Program-made: the position numbers and the translations under genes
Notes under the pieces: model-generated
Told to the model about the DNA's origin: nothing
Databases searched by the model: none
Seen by the model: the letters and a program-made list of their open reading frames with translations, nothing else
Shown: piece by piece, positions 40,710-50,973 of the stretch
How the letters are laid out: every line of letters starts with the position of its first letter
Position numbering within the stretch: position 1 is the stretch's first letter
Assembly (NCBI RefSeq): GCF_002836515.1
Contig: NZ_PJBC01000004.1
Coordinates: 62,001-126,000 of the forward strand
Reading direction: 5' to 3'
Source: Pseudomonas sp. Choline-02u-1
GTDB lineage: Bacteria; Pseudomonadota; Gammaproteobacteria; Pseudomonadales; Pseudomonadaceae
DNA length: 64,000 nucleotides

Positions 40710-41329
40710 TTCACCAACCCCTTGTCGTTGTAGCGATACGTCTTGGCGAGGATGCTCATGCGCAGCTTCGGCCCGCCTTCGGGATTGGCCGGCGCCAGTT
40801 CGAAATCATGCAGAGTGACAATCCGTGGCAGTCCGGCGACGCCGCTGACGAAAGTCGCAAGGTCATGATAGGCGCCGGTTACGGTGATCTGGATCGGCAG
40901 TTCGATGTAGAACGGCTGCGTAACTTCCGGCAGCAGCTTGATCTCCTCGAATTCCAGACCGCTGCCCAGACCGGTGCGGGTGATGTCTTCGAGCAAGCCC
41001 GGCACCTCGGTGTCGCTGGGCAACTGCCGCAGCAACACGCCGAAGGTGTCTTCCATTTGCTTCATTTGCTGGGTGTACAGCTCAAGATTCGCGGACAGCC
41101 GCGCCTTGCTGGCGAATTGTTCCTTGAGCGTGGTTTCCTCCTCGCGCTTGAGGTCGAGCTGATTTTCCATATCGCTGATAAAGAAGTAGTAACCAAGCGC
41201 GAGGATCAACACCATCACCAGCGCACCGCACAGGGTTTTCACCGCCGGCGGCCAGGAGCCGATGTTGCTGGTGTCGAGGTCGTTGAAATCGACATTGCGC
41301 AGGCTCTGCAGCCACTCGGAGGCGTTCAT
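40706..41329 (-). CDS. pilO: Type IV pilus assembly protein PilO
   Basis: A 207-residue bitopic inner-membrane protein. A short cytoplasmic N-terminus (W-L-Q-S-L-R) precedes one transmembrane helix (about residues 32-51), a periplasmic coiled coil (about 52-95) and a ferredoxin-like C-domain. It forms a heterodimer with PilN in the alignment complex. It overlaps both neighbours by 4 nt. Confidence 0.95.
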   Translation of the reverse strand: MNASEWLQSLRNVDFNDLDTSNIGSWPPAVKTLCGALVMVLILALGYYFFISDMENQLDLKREEETTLKEQFASKARLSANLELYTQQMKQMEDTFGVLLRQLPSDTEVPGLLEDITRTGLGSGLEFEEIKLLPEVTQPFYIELPIQITVTGAYHDLATFVSGVAGLPRIVTLHDFELAPANPEGGPKLRMSILAKTYRYNDKGLVK

Positions 41330-41891
41330 TGTTCGTCCTCCGCAACCTTGGGCTGGGTCTGACGAACGGTCAGCTGGAAGACATTGGCCTGTTCGATCTG
41401 ATCGGCGCTGCTGGCCTTGACCTCATTCAGGCTCGGCGCGTCGAACCAGTCGGACGCGTCGAGGTTGCGCATCAGCTCGGAGACCCGGTTGTTCGACTCC
41501 GCCGCGCCACTGATGGACAGGGTCTTGCCGGCCATTTTCACATCAGTGAAATACACGCCGTCCGGCAAGGTACGCGCCAGTTGATCGAAGACTCGCCCAC
41601 TGATTTGCCGGTTGCCCTGCAGGTCCTGGATGATGCGCATGCGTTCGACCAGTTGCTGGCGTCGCGCCTTCAGCTCACTGATCTGCTTGATGCGCTCATC
41701 GACCACAGCGATCTGTTTGCCGATGTAATCGTTGCGCGCCATCTGCCGCTCAATGGCCGCGCTGATGATCTGATCGGCAATCAGCACCGCGCCGATCGAG
41801 CCTGCGAGCACGCCGATCAGGATCAGCAGGAAGCGTTTGCGTCGTTCTTCGCGGCGCTCTTCGCGCCAGGGTAGAAGGTTGATCCGCGCCA

Positions 41892-41892
<1 letters not shown>
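41326..41892 (-). CDS. pilN: Type IV pilus assembly protein PilN
   Basis: A 188-residue bitopic protein that begins MARINLLPWRE, the conserved INLLPWR motif binding the groove of PilM. A transmembrane helix (about residues 21-44), a coiled coil and a periplasmic ferredoxin-like domain follow. It pairs with PilO. Start and stop overlap the neighbouring pil genes. Confidence 0.96.
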
Positions 41893-42983
<1,091 letters not shown>

Positions 42984-43041
42984 TTACGGACTCTGTAATA
43001 CGCATTGCGTTCCTTGACCCCCGCCTTGACAGAAGCGCCAA

Positions 43042-43071
43042 TGACGCCCCCGACGGAAAAGTGCTTATAAT
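43042..43071 (+). promoter_or_regulatory. Candidate promoter for ponA
   Basis: A perfect TATAAT (43066-43071) with a weak -35 (TGACGC at 43042-43047, 18-nt spacer). The predicted start is near 43078, about 95 nt before ponA. The rest of the 216-bp pilM/ponA gap shows no gene. Confidence 0.4.
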
Positions 43072-43172
43072 GCCCAGCGATTTTTTCCGCTTTTTACTGC
43101 CCGCGCGGATGGCTCTGTGTGTAACCGCAGCCCCGTGCCAAATTCATTCTTTGCTCTGGATGTCCAAAAGCC

Positions 43173-45620
43173 TTGATTCGTCTGCTGAAATTTTTCGGTT
43201 GGTCCATCGTCGCCGTTTTCTGCGGACTGCTCTTAGGTCTCAGCGGCGCCTTTCTTTACCTTAGTCCGGGTTTGCCGTCTGTGGAGGCGCTGAGAAGCAT
43301 TCAGTTGCAGATTCCTCTGCGCGTCTACAGCAGCGACGACAAGTTGATCGCAGAATTTGGCGAAATGCGCCGCACACCGATCCGTTTCGCCGACATTCCC
43401 CCCAACTTCATTAATGCGTTACTCAGTGCTGAGGACGACAATTTTGCCAACCACTATGGTGTCGACCCGAGCAGCCTGATGCGCGCGGCGACCCAATTGG
43501 TCAAGAGCGGACACATTCAGTCCGGCGGCAGCACGATCACCATGCAGGTGGCGAAGAATTTCTTCCTCACCAGCGAGCGCAGCTTCTCGCGTAAAACCAC
43601 GGAAATTCTCCTCGCCCTGCAGATCGAACGGCAGCTGACCAAGGACGAGATCCTGGAGCTGTACGTCAACAAGATCTATCTGGGCAACCGCGCCTACGGC
43701 ATCGAGGCGGCGGCGCAGGTGTATTACGGCAAATCGATTCGCGACGTCAGCCTGGCGCAGATGGCGATGATCGCTGGCCTGCCGAAAGCACCGTCGCGCT
43801 TCAATCCGCTGGCCAACCCGGCGCGCAGTAAAGAACGCCGCGACTGGATCCTCGGGCGCATGTACAAGCTGGGCAAGATCAGCGAAGCCGACTACACCGC
43901 GGCGGTCAACGAGCCGCTGAACGCCAGCTACCACGTGCCGACGCCGGAAGTGAACGCACCGTACATCGCCGAAATGGCCCGTGCGGAAATGGTCGGCCGT
44001 TATGGCAGCGATGCCTATACCGAAGGTTTCCGGGTCGTCACCACGGTGCCGAGTAACCTGCAGGAAATGGCCAATACCGCGCTGCACGAAGGCTTGATGA
44101 CCTACGACCAGCGCCACGGCTACCGTGGCCCCGAGTCGCGCCTGCCAGGCAAGACGCGCGAAGCCTGGGCCAGCGAACTGACCAAACAGCGCACCATCAG
44201 CAGCCTCGAACCTGCGATCGTCACCCAGGTCGACAAAGCCGGCCTGCAGGTTCTGACCCGCACCGGCGAAGAACATGTCGCCTGGGACACGATGAAATGG
44301 GCGCGGCCGTTCCTCAACACCAACAGCATGGGCGCCAATCCGCGTCAGCCTTCGGATGTCGCCCAGGTCGGTGATCTCATCCGCGTACAGCGGCAGAAAG
44401 ACAACTCGCTGAAATTCAGCCAGATCCCGCAGGCGCAGGGCGCGCTGGTGTCGCTGGATCCACAGAACGGCGCGATCCGTTCGCTGGTCGGCGGTTTCGC
44501 CTTCGAGCAGAGCAACTACAACCGCGCCATGCAGGCCAAGCGTCAGCCAGGTTCGAGCTTCAAGCCATTCGTTTACAGCGCCGCTCTGGATAACGGCTAC
44601 ACCGCCGCCACCCTGGTCAACGATGCGCCGATCGTGTTCGTCGACGAGTACCTGGACAAGGTCTGGCGACCGAAGAACGACACCAATACCTTCCTCGGCC
44701 CGATCCGCCTGCGTGAAGCGCTGTACAAGTCGCGCAACCTGGTGTCGATCCGCTTGCTGCAGGCCATGGGCGTAGGCAAGACCATTGACTACATCACCCG
44801 TTTTGGCTTCAACAAGCAGGACCTGCCGCCGAATCTGTCGCTGGCACTGGGCACCGCGACGTTGACGCCGATGGAAATCGCCACTGGCTGGAGCACCTTT
44901 GCCAACGGCGGCTACAAAATCACTCCGTACATCATCGACAAGATCGAAAGTCGCAACGGTGACACGCTGTTTGTCGCTAATCCGCCGACGGTGCCACAGG
45001 GCGGTACAGCGACCGACGGTATCGCCGCGCCGGCCACCGAGTCGTTCACGGTCAATGCCGCTCCGGCTGGCGGCGAAGCAGCGGGCAACCCGGCAGTGCC
45101 ACAGGCGCCAGCCGTGGCCGAGCGGATTGTCGATGGGCGCACCACCTATATCCTCAACAGCATGCTGCAGGACGTGATCAAGCTCGGTACCGGCCGTCGC
45201 GCACTGGCCATGGGCCGCAGTGACATCGCCGGCAAGACCGGTACCACCAACGAATCGAAAGATGCCTGGTTCTCCGGCTACAACGCCGACTACGTGACCA
45301 CGGTGTGGACCGGTTTCGACCAACCGGAAAGCCTCGGCCGTCGCGAGTTCGGCGGCACTGTGGCGCTGCCGATCTGGATGAATTACATGTCGGCGGCACT
45401 GAAGGACAAGCCGCCGCACGTGCAGCCAGAGCCGGAAGGCATCCTCAGCCTGCGCGTCGACCCGGTCAGTGGCCGTGCAGCGTCGCCGAGCACCCCGGGC
45501 GCGTACTTCGAGCTGTTCAAGGCTGAAGACACCCCGCCGTCGGTGAATGAGCTGGGCAACGGCGTCGTACCGGGCAGCCCGCTGCCGGCGGATGAACAGG
45601 CGCCGATCGATCTGTTCTGA
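43173..45620 (+). CDS. ponA: Penicillin-binding protein 1A (bifunctional glycosyltransferase/transpeptidase)
   Basis: An 815-residue class A PBP that polymerises glycan strands from lipid II and cross-links peptides. An N-terminal membrane anchor (residues 9-29) precedes the GT51 domain with catalytic Glu in SAEDDNFANHYGVD and in GSTITMQVAKNFF, an OB-like insert (about residues 320-420), and a transpeptidase domain with S-x-x-K (PGSSFKPF), S-x-N (SRN) and KTGT (GKTGTTN). The TTG at 43173 fits the conserved N-terminus (RLLKF); its ribosome site is weak. It stands alone, divergent from the pil operon. Confidence 0.95.
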   Translation: MIRLLKFFGWSIVAVFCGLLLGLSGAFLYLSPGLPSVEALRSIQLQIPLRVYSSDDKLIAEFGEMRRTPIRFADIPPNFINALLSAEDDNFANHYGVDPSSLMRAATQLVKSGHIQSGGSTITMQVAKNFFLTSERSFSRKTTEILLALQIERQLTKDEILELYVNKIYLGNRAYGIEAAAQVYYGKSIRDVSLAQMAMIAGLPKAPSRFNPLANPARSKERRDWILGRMYKLGKISEADYTAAVNEPLNASYHVPTPEVNAPYIAEMARAEMVGRYGSDAYTEGFRVVTTVPSNLQEMANTALHEGLMTYDQRHGYRGPESRLPGKTREAWASELTKQRTISSLEPAIVTQVDKAGLQVLTRTGEEHVAWDTMKWARPFLNTNSMGANPRQPSDVAQVGDLIRVQRQKDNSLKFSQIPQAQGALVSLDPQNGAIRSLVGGFAFEQSNYNRAMQAKRQPGSSFKPFVYSAALDNGYTAATLVNDAPIVFVDEYLDKVWRPKNDTNTFLGPIRLREALYKSRNLVSIRLLQAMGVGKTIDYITRFGFNKQDLPPNLSLALGTATLTPMEIATGWSTFANGGYKITPYIIDKIESRNGDTLFVANPPTVPQGGTATDGIAAPATESFTVNAAPAGGEAAGNPAVPQAPAVAERIVDGRTTYILNSMLQDVIKLGTGRRALAMGRSDIAGKTGTTNESKDAWFSGYNADYVTTVWTGFDQPESLGRREFGGTVALPIWMNYMSAALKDKPPHVQPEPEGILSLRVDPVSGRAASPSTPGAYFELFKAEDTPPSVNELGNGVVPGSPLPADEQAPIDLF

Positions 45621-45634
45621 TCCGGCAGCCATTG

Positions 45635-45672
45635 AAAAGCCCCGCCTTCGTGAGAAGTGCGGGGCTTTTTAT
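45635..45672 (+). terminator. Rho-independent terminator of ponA
   Basis: AAAAGCCCCGC and GCGGGGCTTTTTATT form an 11-bp stem with a loop of about 11 nt and a T-run, 15 bp after the ponA stop. Confidence 0.9.
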
Positions 45673-45695
45673 TGCCTTGCGCGAGCAAGCTCAAC

Positions 45696-45720
45696 AGATC
45701 GCAGCCTTCGGCTGCTCCTG
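45696..45720. repeat. Solitary, degenerate REP half-unit (family B)
   Basis: CAGATCGCAGCCTTCGGCTG with no inverted partner, next to a fragment (GCGAGCAAGCT, 45681) that looks like the edge of a family A unit. It lies between the ponA and malic enzyme terminators. Confidence 0.6.
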
Positions 45721-45734
45721 CATTGCGCTGCCCA

Positions 45735-45775
45735 ACAAAAAGCCCCGACTCTCACGAGCCGGGGCTTTCGTTTGA
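45735..45775 (-). terminator. Rho-independent terminator of malic enzyme gene
   Basis: On the minus strand AAAGCCCCGGCTCG and CGGGGCTTTTTGTT form a GC-rich stem followed by a T-run, 15 bp after the malic enzyme stop. Confidence 0.85.
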
Positions 45776-45789
45776 AGCGCTACAACAAC

Positions 45790-47058
45790 TTAGCCGTTGA
45801 ACACGTCATCCACGCTTTTGAGCGGGTAGTTCTTCGGATACGGCAGGGTTGCCACGCCAGTCTCGATCGCCGCTTTGGCCACAGCGTCGGAGATCAGGGT
45901 GATCAGGCGCTTGTCCATTGGCTTGGGAATGATGTACTCACGACCGAATTCCAGCGGAGCACCACCGTAGGCATCGCAGACGTCCTGTGGCACCGGCAGT
46001 TTGGCCAGTTCACGCAGGGCATTGGCTGCGGCGACTTTCATTTCTTCGTTGATGCGCTTGGCGCGAACGTCCAGGGCACCGCGGAAGATGAACGGGAAGC
46101 CCAGCACGTTGTTGACCTGGTTCGGGTAGTCCGAACGACCGGTGGCCATGATCACGTCGCTACGGGTGGCGTGGGCCAGTTCCGGAGAGATTTCCGGATC
46201 CGGGTTGGAGCAGGCGAACACGATCGGGTTGGCCGCCATCGACAGCAAGCCTTCAGCGCTCAGCAGGTTCGGGCCGGACAGACCGACGAACACGTCAGCG
46301 CCTGCCAGTGCGTCAGCCAGGCTGCGCTTCTCGGTGGCGTGGGCGAACACCGCTTTGTACTGGTTCAGGTCGTCACGGCCGGAGTGGATCACGCCGGTAC
46401 GGTCAACCATGAAGATGTTTTCGATGCGAGCGCCCATGCTCACCAGCAATTTCATACAGGAGATGGCAGCAGCGCCGGCACCGAGGCAGACGATTTTCGC
46501 TTCCGGCAGGGTTTTGCCAGCGATTTCCAAGGCGTTGATCATGCCGGCTGCGGTAACGATCGCCGTGCCGTGCTGGTCATCGTGGAACACCGGAATGTCG
46601 CACTGCTCGATCAGAGCGCGTTCGATTTCAAAGCACTCTGGCGCCTTGATGTCTTCCAGGTTGATGCCACCGAAGGTGATGGAGATGCGCTTGACGGTGT
46701 CGATGAAGGCTTGCGGGCTTTCCGAGTCGACTTCGATGTCGAACACGTCGATGCCGGCGAAGCGCTTGAACAGCACGCCTTTGCCTTCCATTACAGGCTT
46801 GGAAGCCAACGGGCCGAGGTTGCCCAGGCCGAGAATCGCGGTGCCATCGGAAATGACTGCCACCAGGTTGCCCTTGCCGGTGTATTTGTAGGCCAGTTCA
46901 GGATCGCGAGCGATCTCGCGCACTGGTTCAGCTACGCCGGGGCTGTAGGCCAGCGACAGGTCGCGGGCGGTAGCAGTGGCCTTGGTGAGCTCGACACTCA
47001 GCTTCCCCGGACGAGGATTGGCGTGATATTCGAGAGCGGCAGTTTTCAGATCAGACAT
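45790..47058 (-). CDS. Malic enzyme, NADP-type, short form
   Basis: A 422-residue oxidative decarboxylase turning malate into pyruvate with NAD(P)H. The N-terminal malic domain has Tyr in [11 protein letters not shown] and Lys in [15 protein letters not shown]. The metal-binding motif is [11 protein letters not shown], and the NAD-binding fold contains [14 protein letters not shown]. It lacks the C-terminal phosphotransacetylase-like domain of E. coli MaeB (about 760 residues), as is common in pseudomonads. It is preceded by a 185-bp gap and followed by its own terminator. Confidence 0.93.
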   Translation of the reverse strand: MSDLKTAALEYHANPRPGKLSVELTKATATARDLSLAYSPGVAEPVREIARDPELAYKYTGKGNLVAVISDGTAILGLGNLGPLASKPVMEGKGVLFKRFAGIDVFDIEVDSESPQAFIDTVKRISITFGGINLEDIKAPECFEIERALIEQCDIPVFHDDQHGTAIVTAAGMINALEIAGKTLPEAKIVCLGAGAAAISCMKLLVSMGARIENIFMVDRTGVIHSGRDDLNQYKAVFAHATEKRSLADALAGADVFVGLSGPNLLSAEGLLSMAANPIVFACSNPDPEISPELAHATRSDVIMATGRSDYPNQVNNVLGFPFIFRGALDVRAKRINEEMKVAAANALRELAKLPVPQDVCDAYGGAPLEFGREYIIPKPMDKRLITLISDAVAKAAIETGVATLPYPKNYPLKSVDDVFNG

Positions 47059-47243
47059 TTTGGCATTCCGCTTTTTTACTGTTGGACAGACTGGTCAGCG
47101 AGGATACGCGCCTCGCAAAGTCCCCACAAGACTGGGCAGTCACCGCTGTCAAGCGCCCTGCCCTACGACTTTGGGCCAAGAGCCACGGCGCATAAGGGCT
47201 GGACTGTTCACAATCAATCGCAAAAATGTCTACAATTTTTTCT

Positions 47244-48026
47244 TCAGCGCGGCATGTGCAGCATCGAAGGATGGGTCAATGGCAGCAACCAGCGCCGCTG
47301 ACCCTTTGGCAAGCCACCACGCTGGGATCGATCTATTACCCAGCCGCGCGCCTCGATCTGCTTGCCGTTCAGCGCCTGCAAGCGGGCGCTGTCGAATTGT
47401 CCGAACAGATTGGGTGCAACCCGCAATACAAGGCTGCCTTGCAACTCGATCCAGATTCCGCCGCGATTGCGCTGCACCTTGCTCACCCGACCACTGACTA
47501 TGGCGAAACCCGAGCGCTGGATGTGCTGTGCTTTGACTACCGGCGATTGCCGCCAGAGGCCAAGCCCGGCCTGGCGTGCACTGCGTTCGGCGGCCTGTTG
47601 GCAGGCGACCAGATCGACATTCGGCGCCACGGCGACCTGAAAACCCAGGCCAGCGGCAAGCATCTGCGCTTGGAGATTGACGCCACTGGCGCTGTAAATC
47701 TGCGCCAGCGTACGGCCGTAATGGTCTTTCGCCTGCTTGCCCAGTCGCAGACCGACGCGGCCGCCACTGTCATCGACCAGCGCCTGCAGGTGTTTGCGCG
47801 CCGCGACGGCGAACGGCTCGTCGCCGCGACCCTGCTTGCCCAGTTCCGGCGTATTGAGGCCGATCATGCGTACATTGCGGCCATCGGTCAGGCGCAGGGT
47901 GTCGCCATCCACCACCCGCTGCACGCTGACGCTGGTCAGCCCTGCGGCTGTCGGGCAGAACGCCTGGGCGGCGGACAGCCAAATCGCAGACACAAAAAAG
48001 GCGCCCGCAAGGGACGCCTTTTTCAT
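47244..48026 (-). CDS. Secreted thermonuclease-like (SNase-fold) protein
   Basis: A 260-residue protein with a signal peptide (MKKASLAGAFFVSAIWLSA, cleavage after AQA) and a staphylococcal-nuclease fold: VVDGDTLRL (calcium Asp), VRMIGLNTPE (catalytic Arg and Glu/Asp region), and KDHYGRTLAQI holding the second catalytic Arg. The C-terminal third forms an OB-like extension. The ATG at 48026 is chosen because it starts the signal peptide; a TTG at 48056 adds ten polar residues. Unusually, codons 2-12 coincide with a strong terminator-like hairpin, probably that of rpmE upstream. Confidence 0.82.
   Translation of the reverse strand: MKKASLAGAFFVSAIWLSAAQAFCPTAAGLTSVSVQRVVDGDTLRLTDGRNVRMIGLNTPELGKQGRGDEPFAVAARKHLQALVDDSGGRVGLRLGKQAKDHYGRTLAQIYSASGVNLQAQMLAAGLGFQVAVAPNVDLVACQQAAERSARQAGLGLWRQSPVVKAQHIQRSGFAIVSGRVSKVQRNRGGIWIELQGSLVLRVAPNLFGQFDSARLQALNGKQIEARGWVIDRSQRGGLPKGQRRWLLPLTHPSMLHMPR
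47993..48023 (-). terminator. Rho-independent terminator of rpmE, overlapping the nuclease start
   Basis: On the minus strand AAAAAGGCG-T-CCC-TTGC-GGG-CGCCTTTTTT makes a 12-bp stem with one bulge, a four-base loop and a T-run. It begins directly after the ATG of the nuclease gene. It is the only hairpin in the 42 nt between rpmE and the nuclease ATG or just beyond it. On the plus strand it also ends in TTTTT. Confidence 0.8.
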
Positions 48027-48067
48027 CAGTCTGGAGAAGTCGAGACGACCTTCCAAAATGATCAGCC

Positions 48068-48289
48068 TCAGGCTTTTTTGCCGACGCCGAAAGTAGCGAA
48101 ACGGTCTGCGAACTTCTGCACACGGCCGCCGGTGTCCAGAGTCTTCTGCTTACCGGTGTAGAACGGGTGGCATTCGTTGCAAACGTCGATCGCCATGGCT
48201 TTGCCGTAGGTCGAACGAGTTTCGAACTTGTTACCGCAGCTGCAGGTAACAGCAATTTCCGGGTAGTTCGGATGGATATCGGCTTTCAT
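48068..48289 (-). CDS. rpmE: 50S ribosomal protein L31 (zinc-binding form)
   Basis: A 73-residue L31 of the C+ (zinc) type: Cys16 and Cys18 (TCSCG) with Cys37 and Cys40 (CNEC) form the zinc site, so this is RpmE rather than the zinc-free RpmE2 (YkgM) paralogue. It is divergent from priA, and its transcript probably ends at the hairpin at 47993-48023. Confidence 0.97.
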   Translation of the reverse strand: MKADIHPNYPEIAVTCSCGNKFETRSTYGKAMAIDVCNECHPFYTGKQKTLDTGGRVQKFADRFATFGVGKKA

Positions 48290-48516
48290 GGTGTCTTCCT
48301 CAGGCTAGCGTGCCGCCACCCAACACTATTGTTGAATACCGCACGTAATTAGGCCGCGGATTCTACCAGACCTTTTCAATCGCGCAAGCTGTCACCGAGA
48401 CCGACCGTCTGCTAGGCTCCCGGCCTTGCATGCATGTCCCTGCGGTAGCGAGCAAGCTCTCTACCGCATTCGATCTGCGCTCGGCCTTATTCCCTGTTTT
48501 ATAGAGATCCCCCCGC

Positions 48517-50736
48517 GTGCCCGACGCCATTTTGCGCCTCGCCCTGCCTTCGCCTCTGCGCCGCCTGTTCGATTATCGGGCGCCAGCCGGGGTGCGGCGT
48601 GAGCAATTGCAGCCGGGCATGCGCTTGCGGGTGCCGTTCGGCCGTCGCGAGATGATCGGCATTCTCGTCGAGGTCACCGACACCAGTGAAGTGCCGGCGG
48701 AAAAACTCAAACCGGCGCTGGCCCTGCTCGACGCGACTTCACCGCTGCCGCCGGCGCTGTTCAAGCTGTGCCTGTGGACCGCGCAGTATTACCAGCACAG
48801 CCTCGGCGACACCTTGAACTGGGCCTTGCCGGTGCTACTGCGTCAGGGCGAGCTGGCCGAGGCCCGCCAGGAGCGGTTCTGGTCGATTGCCCCCGGCGCC
48901 AGCGTCGACGACCCGCGGGTCGCCCGTGCGCCACGCCAGCGCGAGGCGCTGACCACGCTGGCTCAACATCCGCACGGTGTGGCGCACCAGTTGCTGAGCA
49001 AACTGATGCTGAGCAAGGACAGCCTTGATCTGCTGCTGGCCAAAGGGCTGGTGCAAGTCGAAATCCGCCGCCACGCCCCCGGCGCTCGCCATGAACACTG
49101 GCTGGCGCAACCGGAGCTGCCGCTCAACAGTGAACAGCGCGCGGCGTATGAAGCGATTCGCGCCGGCTTCGACAGCTATCACGCCTTTCTCCTCGCTGGC
49201 GTCACCGGCAGCGGCAAGACCGAAGTCTATCTGCAACTGATCCGCGAGACCCTCGAAGCCGGCAAGCAAGCCTTGGTGCTGATCCCGGAGATCAACCTCG
49301 GCCCGCAAACCCTGGCGCGCTTCGAACAGCGCTTCAACGCGCGGATCGCCCTGCTGCACTCGGCCGTCAATGATCGCGAACGCCTGGAAGCCTGGCTCGC
49401 CGCCCGTGATGGCGAGGCCGACATTATTATCGGCACCCGCTCGGCGCTGTTCACGCCGATGAAAAATCCCGGGCTGATCATCATCGATGAAGAGCACGAC
49501 GGCTCTTATAAACAGCAGGAAGGCTTGCGCTACCACGCCCGCGATCTGGCGCTGGTGCGCGCGCGGCAGGAAAACATCCCGATCGTGCTCGGTTCCGCCA
49601 CACCGTCGCTGGAGAGCCTGCACAACGCCTACACCGGGCGCTACGGCCTGCTGCGCTTGAACGAGCGCGCCGGCGGCGCCAAACAACCGCGCTTTCTGCG
49701 CCTGGACGTGAAAAGCCGGCCGCTCGACAGCGGCATTTCCGGGCCGATGCAGCAAGCGATCGGCCAGACCCTCGCCAGCGGCCAGCAGGTGCTGGTGTTC
49801 CTCAACCGGCGCGGCTTTGCCCCGACCCTGCTCTGCCATGATTGCGGCTGGATGTCGGAGTGCTCGCGTTGCGATGCGCGCATGACCGTGCACCAGCGTT
49901 ACGGTGAATTGCGCTGCCACCATTGCGGCAACGTCGAGCGCACGCCGCGCCAGTGTCCGAAGTGCAGCAAGGTCGATCTGCGTCCGGTGGGCGCTGGTAC
50001 CGAACGCGCTGAGGAGCGTCTGGCGATTCTGTTCCCGGATTACCCGGTACTGCGCGTCGATCGCGACAGCACCTCGCGCAAGGACGCGATGAACCAGCTG
50101 TTCGCGACGATCCAGAAAGGCCAACCGTGCATCCTGGTCGGGACGCAGATGTTGGCCAAAGGGCACCATTTCCCACGGGTGACACTGGTGTCGATTCTGG
50201 ATGCCGATGGCGGCCTGTTCTCCGGCGACTTCCGCGCCAGCGAGCGCATGGCGCAGTTGATCGTGCAGGTCGCCGGGCGTGCCGGGCGGGCTGAGGAACC
50301 GGGCAAGGTGATCATCCAGACACACCTCGCCGACCATCCTTTATTGGTGCAACTGACCGAGCAAGGTTATTTCGCCTTCGCCGAGCAGGCCTTGAGCGAA
50401 CGCCGCGCGGCCGGTTTGCCGCCGTTCGCGCATCTGGCGCTGTTGCGCGCCGAAGCGCACAAGCCGGGGCAAGCCGAAGGCTTTCTCGATGAAGCGTGCA
50501 GCGAGGCCGAACGCCTGCTGGCCGAATTGAATCTGAACGGCATCGAGTTGCTCGGGCCGGTGCCGGCGCCGATGGAGCGCCGTGCCGGGCGTTATCGCGC
50601 ACAGCTGTTGTTGCAGGCGACCGCGCGGGCGCCGTTGCACCGCTTGCTGGCCAGCTGGATGCTGGTGCTGGAACAGATGCCGAGCGGGCGGGCGGTGCGC
50701 TGGTCGCTGGATGTTGATCCCGTCGATTTGTATTGA
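48517..50736 (+). CDS. priA: Primosomal protein N', replication restart helicase
   Basis: A 739-residue superfamily 2 helicase that recognises stalled forks and reloads the replisome. An N-terminal 3'-DNA-binding domain (residues 1 to about 105) precedes Walker A AGVTGSGKTEVY, the DEEHD box, a zinc-binding insert with eight Cys (CHDCGWMSECSRCD and CHHCGNVERTPRQCPKC), and helicase motif VI around VAGRAGRAEEPGKV. It starts with GTG at 48517; the preceding 227 bp with rpmE hold the divergent promoters. Confidence 0.96.
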   Translation: MPDAILRLALPSPLRRLFDYRAPAGVRREQLQPGMRLRVPFGRREMIGILVEVTDTSEVPAEKLKPALALLDATSPLPPALFKLCLWTAQYYQHSLGDTLNWALPVLLRQGELAEARQERFWSIAPGASVDDPRVARAPRQREALTTLAQHPHGVAHQLLSKLMLSKDSLDLLLAKGLVQVEIRRHAPGARHEHWLAQPELPLNSEQRAAYEAIRAGFDSYHAFLLAGVTGSGKTEVYLQLIRETLEAGKQALVLIPEINLGPQTLARFEQRFNARIALLHSAVNDRERLEAWLAARDGEADIIIGTRSALFTPMKNPGLIIIDEEHDGSYKQQEGLRYHARDLALVRARQENIPIVLGSATPSLESLHNAYTGRYGLLRLNERAGGAKQPRFLRLDVKSRPLDSGISGPMQQAIGQTLASGQQVLVFLNRRGFAPTLLCHDCGWMSECSRCDARMTVHQRYGELRCHHCGNVERTPRQCPKCSKVDLRPVGAGTERAEERLAILFPDYPVLRVDRDSTSRKDAMNQLFATIQKGQPCILVGTQMLAKGHHFPRVTLVSILDADGGLFSGDFRASERMAQLIVQVAGRAGRAEEPGKVIIQTHLADHPLLVQLTEQGYFAFAEQALSERRAAGLPPFAHLALLRAEAHKPGQAEGFLDEACSEAERLLAELNLNGIELLGPVPAPMERRAGRYRAQLLLQATARAPLHRLLASWMLVLEQMPSGRAVRWSLDVDPVDLY

Positions 50737-50750
50737 AGCGCTGAAAGATC

Positions 50751-50843
50751 CAAAGATCGGCCGAACGCGGCCCGAGCCTTCGGCAGCTCCTACAGGAAAA
50801 TGCCGATTCATGTGTAGGAGCCGCCGAAGGCGGCGATCTTTTG
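50751..50843. repeat. REP pair (family B, diverged)
   Basis: Inverted units related to AGCCTTCGGCAGCTCCTACA with a divergent outer part (GATCGGCCGAACGCGGCCCG). It lies between priA and argS. Confidence 0.8.
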
Positions 50844-50973
50844 ACTCTGATGTCACCACATATCCACATCGTGCCTGCTAAGGTTGGCAAGCCCGTCTTC
50901 GCAACGGATAATGCCCAGTTTTTCCACCCGCGCATCGATGCGCCCGCCGCGCTTGCGGTCGAAAGAGAAGACC

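Noticed and set aside
43419..45632. A 737-codon minus-strand open frame opposite ponA
   Set aside because: Same reasoning: antisense to a well-supported gene, with no motif and no ribosome site.
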